This document shows positions 1-3,210 of a stretch of 5,626 bases of DNA, piece by piece. The notes beneath the pieces were generated by a model that saw only the letters and a list, made by a program, of their open reading frames with translations, had not been told where the DNA came from and searched no databases. Position 1 is the first letter of the stretch, and each line of letters starts with the position of its first letter. The DNA comes from Desulfococcus sp. (GTDB lineage Bacteria > Desulfobacterota > Desulfobacteria > Desulfobacterales > Desulfosalsimonadaceae): assembly GCA_024641805.1 (NCBI GenBank), contig JAHECJ010000178.1:1-5626 (forward strand), given 5' to 3'. The position numbers and the translations under genes were made by a program.

Positions 1-245
1 ACCACTTCCCTGAAACCGCCTTTTTCAAAATAATATCGGGTTAAATATGAGGCAATGGGAGTGTCCCTGGCTTCACGGGGAACACCGCTGATTGTAAAAA
101 CCGTCATATCATCTTGCTGGACGACTTCTATTCCTAGGCCGGACAGCACATTACCGGTTTCGCCGGCAGGATCTTCCTGGCCGCCATAAGCCGGCGCAAA
201 AAAAAGAAAAACAACCATTCCAACAGTTGCAATGATTCTTTTCAT
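1..245 (-). CDS. Exported protein of unknown function, C-terminus beyond the window
   Basis: The frame is open from an ATG at 245-243 down to the window edge, giving 81 residues and an incomplete gene. The N-terminus is a clear signal peptide: MKR, then a hydrophobic stretch at about residues 4-19 (IIATVGMVVFLFF), then an APAYGG region where cleavage after Gly21 is plausible. The mature part begins QEDPAGETGN and is soluble, mixed alpha/beta in character, with no cysteine and no motif I recognise (TVFTISGVPREARDTP at about 48-63). The start is supported by AAGGGTG just upstream and by the signal peptide beginning directly at the ATG. A promoter-like site lies about 65 bases upstream. The protein is probably periplasmic or outer-membrane associated. 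The function cannot be named from this fragment. That it is a real gene is fairly sure; the family is unknown. Confidence 0.75.
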   Translation of the reverse strand, partial: MKRIIATVGMVVFLFFAPAYGGQEDPAGETGNVLSGLGIEVVQQDDMTVFTISGVPREARDTPIASYLTRYYFEKGGFREV

Positions 246-311
246 ACACCCTTGTTCTAATTTCTAATTAACGAAATTCGATTTTTTGCACCCGCGACCT
301 AAAGTTGTGGG

Positions 312-340
312 ACTATACCACAGCCTTTCCATTTATTTAA
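312..340 (-). promoter_or_regulatory. Sigma-70-like promoter for the exported-protein gene
   Basis: Read on the minus strand, TTAAAT (335-340) and TATAGT (312-317) are separated by 17 bases. The -10 box matches consensus at 5 of 6 positions and the -35 box at only 3 of 6. Transcription would begin near 305 and leave a leader of about 60 bases before the ATG at 245. The -10 box lies in the 7-base gap of a small inverted repeat, TGTGG (306-310) and CCACA (318-322), which could be an operator half-site pair. The assignment is inferred from sequence only. Confidence 0.45.
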
Positions 341-356
341 TCGCTGAATTTAAAAT

Positions 357-911
357 CTAAGCCAAAGGCCGGTTCATCTCCAGAAATTTCCCGGATATGA
401 TTTGTGCAATTTCTTCCTGATCCATCGTGTCGCAATCGATGATGATTTCGCCATATTTTCTATACAGCACCTGACGCTCATCATACAGGTCCCGAAAGGA
501 TTGGGTAGCGGATTTGGCAATCCCCCGGGTTTGAAAATTATGAATTCTTTTTTTCAGTGCGGCAAATTCCACCCTCAGAAAAATAACCATTGAGATTCCC
601 TGAAGATGCCGCATGGCTTTTTCACTGTAAACCGCGCTGCCGCCGGTGGCGATGACGTGGTTGCCGATGTTGAGTTTCAGAATTTCGTTTTCCTCAACGT
701 TTCTTAAATTAAGGTAACCGCTTTCATCCATAATCTGTTGCAGCGATTTCTGCTGATTGATCTGAATCAGTACATCCGTATCAATGAACCCGAATGACAG
801 GAACTTTGCCAGGATGATGCCGATCGTACTTTTTCCGGCTCCGGGCATGCCGATGAGGGTAATATTGTTTTTATAATTCACGCCGCCATCCGGATATTTA
901 TCTTTAAACAT
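357..911 (-). CDS. Shikimate-kinase-like P-loop kinase
   Basis: This 184-residue protein has the shikimate kinase (AroK/AroL) fold signature. The Walker A loop is GMPGAGKST at residues 21-29. The acidic DTD motif is at 44-46, where shikimate kinases bind substrate and Mg2+. Arg70 sits in the usual Arg-x-x-Glu context (LRNVEE). ATGG is at 88-91 and DERQVLY at 144-150 resembles the conserved ER-x-x-x-Y segment. Canonical enzymes phosphorylate the 3-hydroxyl of shikimate with ATP in aromatic amino acid synthesis, in the cytoplasm. Two places differ from the textbook enzyme: GGG is GGS (90-92), and the lid RPLL is RGIA (129-132). The substrate is therefore less certain than the fold. No good Shine-Dalgarno precedes the ATG, and the first 14 residues extend beyond the usual N-terminus, so a GTG at codon 11 (881-879) is possible. 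The gene is divergent from the lipoprotein gene. No aromatic-pathway neighbour is visible. Confidence 0.85.
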   Translation of the reverse strand: MFKDKYPDGGVNYKNNITLIGMPGAGKSTIGIILAKFLSFGFIDTDVLIQINQQKSLQQIMDESGYLNLRNVEENEILKLNIGNHVIATGGSAVYSEKAMRHLQGISMVIFLRVEFAALKKRIHNFQTRGIAKSATQSFRDLYDERQVLYRKYGEIIIDCDTMDQEEIAQIISGKFLEMNRPLA

Positions 912-1006
912 TGAAAATTTTACTTTAGAATAAATGGAATCGCAAAATGAATCAAAGAAAAAATTTGTTCTAAATACGCACTTCCTATTTTCTAAAGGGA
1001 AAAACT

Positions 1007-1588
1007 ATGAAAGAACATCACGAAAACCGATACGTGCCGAAAAGCGTTACGCATATTGCCGTAATGATCCTGTTAACCGCATTTCTCAGCGGCTGCTCCT
1101 CCGGTGACCAGGCGCCGCTTTCGGACGGTCTTTTCCTGAGCTATGATTTTGACGGATCTGTGATTCGTGTGAAATTTTCCCAAATCAATGCAGACAAATT
1201 TTATGCCATACTGACGGTCGGGGTCGCGGAAGACGGTTTCTCCGACCCGTCCACCGTCGGCAACCAAAAAATCGTCGATAAATATCTGAAAACCAAGAGC
1301 GGAACCGATTACGAGGCTGGAAGTCTCGGGCCGGTCTGGGTGCCGCCGTCTTCGGTAAAAAAAGGCGGCAATGCCCATGGCGATACGATTCAGGAAATCA
1401 GGGAATGGAACGGCTGGAAAGTCGGGGTGGTCAAGGCGAGTATGGGCCAGGGGGCTATGCGCGGGGAATGGTATTATGAAAAAAAAACCGGCTTCCTGGT
1501 AGGCGGCATGCGGGCCTCGATTACGGATGATGAAGAGAGCGGGTCCTCTTTTATTCTGGATGACTCCAATATAGATGGTCTTTTTTAG
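1007..1588 (+). CDS. Predicted lipoprotein of unknown function
   Basis: This 193-residue protein has a lipoprotein signal. After an unusually long polar n-region (residues 1-16) comes a hydrophobic core, IAVMILLTAF (17-26), then the lipobox LSGC with the lipidated cysteine at 30, followed by SSGD. Signal peptidase II processing would leave a lipid-anchored protein, and Ser31 rather than Asp at +2 suggests outer-membrane sorting by the E. coli rule. The mature domain is about 160 residues, glycine-rich and beta-like. It has aromatic segments (YLSYDF-like near 45, WNGWKVGVV near 134, GEWYYEKKTGFLVGGM near 153) and an acidic tail, DDSNIDGLF. There are no other cysteines. I do not recognise the family. 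The start is supported by AAAGGGA six bases before the ATG. A run of nine A residues (1479-1487) lies in the coding sequence at the EKK codons. The gene stands alone and converges on the scaffold pseudogene. Confidence 0.85.
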   Translation: MKEHHENRYVPKSVTHIAVMILLTAFLSGCSSGDQAPLSDGLFLSYDFDGSVIRVKFSQINADKFYAILTVGVAEDGFSDPSTVGNQKIVDKYLKTKSGTDYEAGSLGPVWVPPSSVKKGGNAHGDTIQEIREWNGWKVGVVKASMGQGAMRGEWYYEKKTGFLVGGMRASITDDEESGSSFILDDSNIDGLF

Positions 1589-1627
1589 ACGCTTTTACTG
1601 CAATTTTTAAAATAAAACCAAGAAAAC

Positions 1628-1654
1628 GAAAAATTATTCCTGGAATAATCTTTC
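1628..1654 (-). terminator. Terminator hairpin for the minus-strand scaffold gene
   Basis: The arms GAAAAATTATTC (1628-1639) and GAATAATCTTTC (1643-1654) flank a 3-base loop. In a minus-strand transcript all 12 positions pair, one as G-U. In a plus-strand transcript the same position (1632 against 1650) is an A-C mismatch. The minus transcript also runs into U-rich sequence (AAUUUUUCGUUUUC), as an intrinsic terminator should. The stem is A/U-rich, so termination may be weak. It lies about 75 bases past the scaffold stop codon, in the convergent gap. The inner 17 bases (1633-1649) form a palindrome with one central base, so a protein-binding site is an alternative. Confidence 0.55.
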
Positions 1655-1730
1655 ACCCCTATAGGTAATAGCGCGATAAACCCCTTCGACGTTCGGTTTG
1701 ATTTTTTTTACGGTTTCATCAATGTTGTTT

Positions 1731-2135
1731 TTAGTAGGGTTTTTTCCATGAATCTCTTTGATTCATCCGGGCATTGGTTAAAGCCAGATAGAGCGCGCCG
1801 ACCGCTAACTCGGCGCAATGAAACGATTCTTCCGGCAGAGTTTCCAGGCAGGAGATCACATCTTCCATCGTGATCTTCCAGGCATCTTCCAAATTCTTTT
1901 TTTCAGCCATTTCGGAGACCGTGTTGGCACAGGCACGGGTATTCATGCACCCGTCAGTGGCAAACGAAACCCATTAAATCCGGTCATTATTCATGGTTAA
2001 AAATATTTCAATCGTATCGCCGCACTCACCCGTATTTTTCCAATAGCTATCTGATTTTGTTACTATTTCACACCGGTCGGTTCGAAACGCCATCTCAAGG
2101 TAATGATAGAAGTGTTTATTCCAGAAATCAGTCAT
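1731..2135 (-). pseudogene. IscU/NifU-like Fe-S cluster scaffold, interrupted by a stop codon
   Basis: From the ATG at 2135-2133 the frame encodes 53 residues, meets TAA at 1976-1974 (codon 54), and continues open in the same frame to a TAA at 1733-1731. Read through, it is 134 residues. Known IscU cluster ligands (Cys37, Asp39, Cys63, His105, Cys106 in E. coli) all have counterparts: Cys38 and Asp40 in CGDT, Cys63 in TDGC, and His106-Cys107 in FHCAEL. The C-terminal half also has the family's ITMEDVISCLETLPEE helix and ends WKKPY. The intact protein would assemble or carry [Fe-S] clusters in the cytoplasm. The stop separates Cys38/Asp40 from the other ligands, so neither half can form a full site. 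One C-to-T change (CAA to TAA, a Gln codon) explains it. No Shine-Dalgarno precedes the ATG. SYW at 30-32, where I would expect a glycine-rich GYG-like motif, hints at further drift. Translation restarting at Met64 (1946) would give a 71-residue fragment. A sequencing error remains possible. Confidence 0.8.
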
Positions 2136-2201
2136 GATGATACTTTTACTGGGCTGTTTTCCCCTTTATCCTGGGGAATCCGGTTGGATTGCTTTTCATA
2201 T

Positions 2202-2231
2202 TGCCTGCCGTGTCTTGTATCCGGCAAGGCA
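2202..2231 (-). promoter_or_regulatory. Hairpin in the leader of the scaffold gene
   Basis: TGCC (2202-2205) and GCCG (2207-2210) pair with GGCA (2228-2231) and CGGC (2222-2225). This makes an eight-pair G/C-rich stem with a 1x2 internal loop and an 11-base terminal loop. It lies about 70 bases upstream of the scaffold ATG and just inside any transcript from the weak promoter at 2240-2268. No U-run follows on either strand, so it does not look like a terminator. A role in leader control is only inferred. Confidence 0.4.
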
Positions 2232-2239
2232 CTGGTTCG

Positions 2240-2268
2240 ATTTTTCAGAAGTTTTTTGTACCTGTCAA
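2240..2268 (-). promoter_or_regulatory. Possible promoter for the scaffold gene
   Basis: On the minus strand, a perfect TTGACA (2263-2268) is followed after 17 bases by AAAAAT (2240-2245), which matches the -10 consensus at 4 of 6 positions but lacks the first T. Spacing is ideal and the -10 box is poor. Transcription would start near 2233, about 100 bases before the ATG at 2135. Confidence 0.35.
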
Positions 2269-2333
2269 AAACATTTTTATTTTAATTACATTTAGTTACA
2301 ATAAAATACCCTGTTAAAATCGATAATATTATA

Positions 2334-2363
2334 TTGACATAAAATCATCTTTGCATCTATAAT
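2334..2363 (+). promoter_or_regulatory. Consensus sigma-70 promoter for the small gene
   Basis: TTGACA (2334-2339) and TATAAT (2358-2363) are both perfect consensus hexamers, separated by 18 bases. This is the strongest promoter seen in the window. A/T-rich sequence upstream (2280-2333) could act as an UP element. Transcription would start near 2370, leaving a leader of roughly 158 bases before the ATG at 2528. Confidence 0.75.
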
Positions 2364-2430
2364 TTTATCACAAATGCTGAAACTTTTCATATCCATTTTC
2401 CGCGATCCGTTTCTTGTCATTGCCGTCACC

Positions 2431-2466
2431 TTTCAAGCGAAAACGTATTTGTTTTGCGCTTTGAGA
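2431..2466 (+). promoter_or_regulatory. Long hairpin in the leader of the small gene
   Basis: AAGCG (2435-2439) plus AAAAC (2440-2444) pair with GTTTT (2451-2455) and CGCTT (2457-2461). The loop is 6 bases and a single G (2456) is bulged. Across a bulged T (2462) the stem extends by four more pairs, TTTC (2431-2434) with GAGA (2463-2466), one of them a T-G wobble. No T-run follows, so this is not an intrinsic terminator. It sits about 60 bases upstream of the start codon, in the predicted transcript. I recognise no known riboswitch class; a cis-acting element is an inference. Confidence 0.5.
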
Positions 2467-2513
2467 ATGGACGCCTGTTCCCTGATTTAACAGATTAATT
2501 TTTTACCCATGAA

Positions 2514-2520
2514 AGGAGGG
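2514..2520 (+). promoter_or_regulatory. Ribosome binding site that fixes the small gene's start
   Basis: AGGAGG (2514-2519) is a perfect Shine-Dalgarno core and lies eight bases before the ATG at 2528. An in-frame TTG at 2522 is only two bases away from the core, too close for initiation. The ATG is therefore the likely start. Confidence 0.7.
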
Positions 2521-2527
2521 ATTGAGC

Positions 2528-2768
2528 ATGAAAGGCTATAAACTTGAGAAAGATCTTATTTTTTATCATGCGGGTGAAGCCGGTTCCGTATTTACCTACA
2601 AGGCCGGCAACATCATGACTGAAACCATGCTTAAAGAAACTTTGGACCATCTTAAATCTGACACGGAGAAGAGAGTTGACTGGGTTGAAGAACGCAGAAG
2701 AATCCCGCGAAATTAAAAAACTGGAATATGCCGGTCGGGAAGCGGGCCGATCCAATCAGGTATTGTAA
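2528..2768 (+). pseudogene. Small gene of unknown function, frameshifted
   Basis: As written, the frame from ATG 2528 gives 62 residues and ends at 2716 in an arginine-rich tail (VEERRRIPRN) that looks out of frame. Removing one G from the GGG at 2682-2684 makes the frame run on to TAA at 2766-2768. It then gives a 79-residue product whose tail reads DWLKNAEESREIKKLEYAG, then REAGRSNQVL. That tail is a plausible charged amphipathic helix joined smoothly to the preceding LDHLKSDTEKR helix. The N-terminal part (MKGYKLEKDLIFYHAGEAGS, then VFTYKAGNIM) looks beta-like, with no signal peptide, membrane segment or cysteine. I do not recognise the family. The upstream signals are excellent: a consensus promoter, a structured leader and a perfect Shine-Dalgarno. 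Explanations are a single-base insertion in a living or recently lost gene, a sequencing error in the G run, or, least likely, programmed +1 frameshifting. Confidence 0.6.
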
Positions 2769-3210
2769 CCTAACTTGAGCATTTTATTTCTTTAAAAAAT
2801 TATTTTTATATAGATTACGGGCATTCGTTTGTTTTAAGTTTCAAAAATGTGCGACCTTCCGGGTCATGCCATGGAAATTCAGCGATACTTGAAAAATTCA
2901 TAATTTTAATCATCATCTTTGGTGCCGATCCCGATTAAAGATGGCATGCCGGCCATAAAAATTCCGTCCCACCCGATATCATTGGGCAAACCAGAGGCCA
3001 TCCCTCCTGCAATACCCTACCCCATAGCCGGAAGACTCTCTCCCCTGTTAATTTAAAAAACCAATTTCATCTATCATTTAATCCCGCCAGTTATCAAGCG
3101 TCGATGCACTTCTTTCTCACTATAAAAAAGTATGCTTTAAACAGTCCTCATTATCCTGTATAGTGTTTAAAAATGTGAACTTAAATTCAACGGCCACTCC
3201 AAAGGGCGTT
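2769..3210. other. Gene-poor stretch between the small gene and the sensor kinase
   Basis: These 442 bases contain no gene I would call with confidence. The start is A/T-rich, with an all-A/T hairpin (TAAAAA 2793-2798, TTTTTA 2803-2808) that is too weak to call a terminator. The middle, about 2920-3050, is richer in G+C. On the minus strand it holds a 31-codon open frame (3001-2906) reading MASGLPNDIGWDGIF, then MAGMPSLIGIGTKDDD. AGGAGG (3003-3008) sits just one base before its ATG, and an in-frame TAG lies a few codons further upstream. This could be a gene remnant, a very small protein, or chance. An inverted repeat ATGGC/GCCAT (2941-2956) lies within it. The right end, from about 3118, carries the kinase promoter region. 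Confidence 0.5.
3136..3164 (+). promoter_or_regulatory. Sigma-70-like promoter for the sensor kinase
   Basis: TTTAAA (3136-3141, 4 of 6) and TATAGT (3159-3164, 5 of 6) are separated by 17 bases. Transcription would start near 3171, leaving a leader of about 40 bases before ATG 3211. The -10 box is part of TATAGTG (3159-3165), which is the inverted copy of CACTATA at 3118-3124. That pair flanks the -35 region and could be an operator. Inferred from sequence. Confidence 0.5.

Larger units (their letters stand above)
2136..2527. other. Divergent regulatory gap between two broken genes
   Basis: These 392 bases hold no credible gene. The centre (about 2275-2375) is very A/T-rich and includes the palindrome ATAATATTAT (2324-2333), just upstream of the plus-strand -35 box. 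Promoters face both ways, each followed by a leader with a hairpin; these are listed separately. A short open frame read rightwards across 2103-2285 has no ribosome binding site, and its first part is antisense to the scaffold gene, so it is not called. Confidence 0.6.

Noticed and set aside
1073..1378. Minus-strand open frame of 101 codons within the lipoprotein gene
   Set aside because: It is antisense to a gene with a clear lipobox and Shine-Dalgarno, and its product is arginine-rich and shadow-like.
1818..2000. Plus-strand open frame of 60 codons
   Set aside because: It is antisense to the scaffold gene, whose conserved residues fix the coding strand as minus.
2079..2088. GGTTCGAAAC resembling a tRNA T-loop
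   Set aside because: There is no acceptor, D or anticodon stem around it. The bases encode part of the scaffold protein (AFRTD).
2103..2285. Plus-strand open frame of 60 codons
   Set aside because: Its first part is antisense to the scaffold gene start, it has no ribosome binding site, and the Ser/Phe-rich product looks like chance.
2522..2527. TTG as the start of the small gene
   Set aside because: It lies two bases from the Shine-Dalgarno core; the ATG at 2528 has proper spacing.
2495..2755. Minus-strand open frame of 86 codons opposite the small gene
   Set aside because: It lies wholly antisense to the small gene, whose promoter, Shine-Dalgarno and frame are all on the plus strand. It has no ribosome binding site and is explained as a shadow.
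2793..2808. A/T-only hairpin after the small gene
   Set aside because: Six A/T pairs without G or C are too weak to call an intrinsic terminator.
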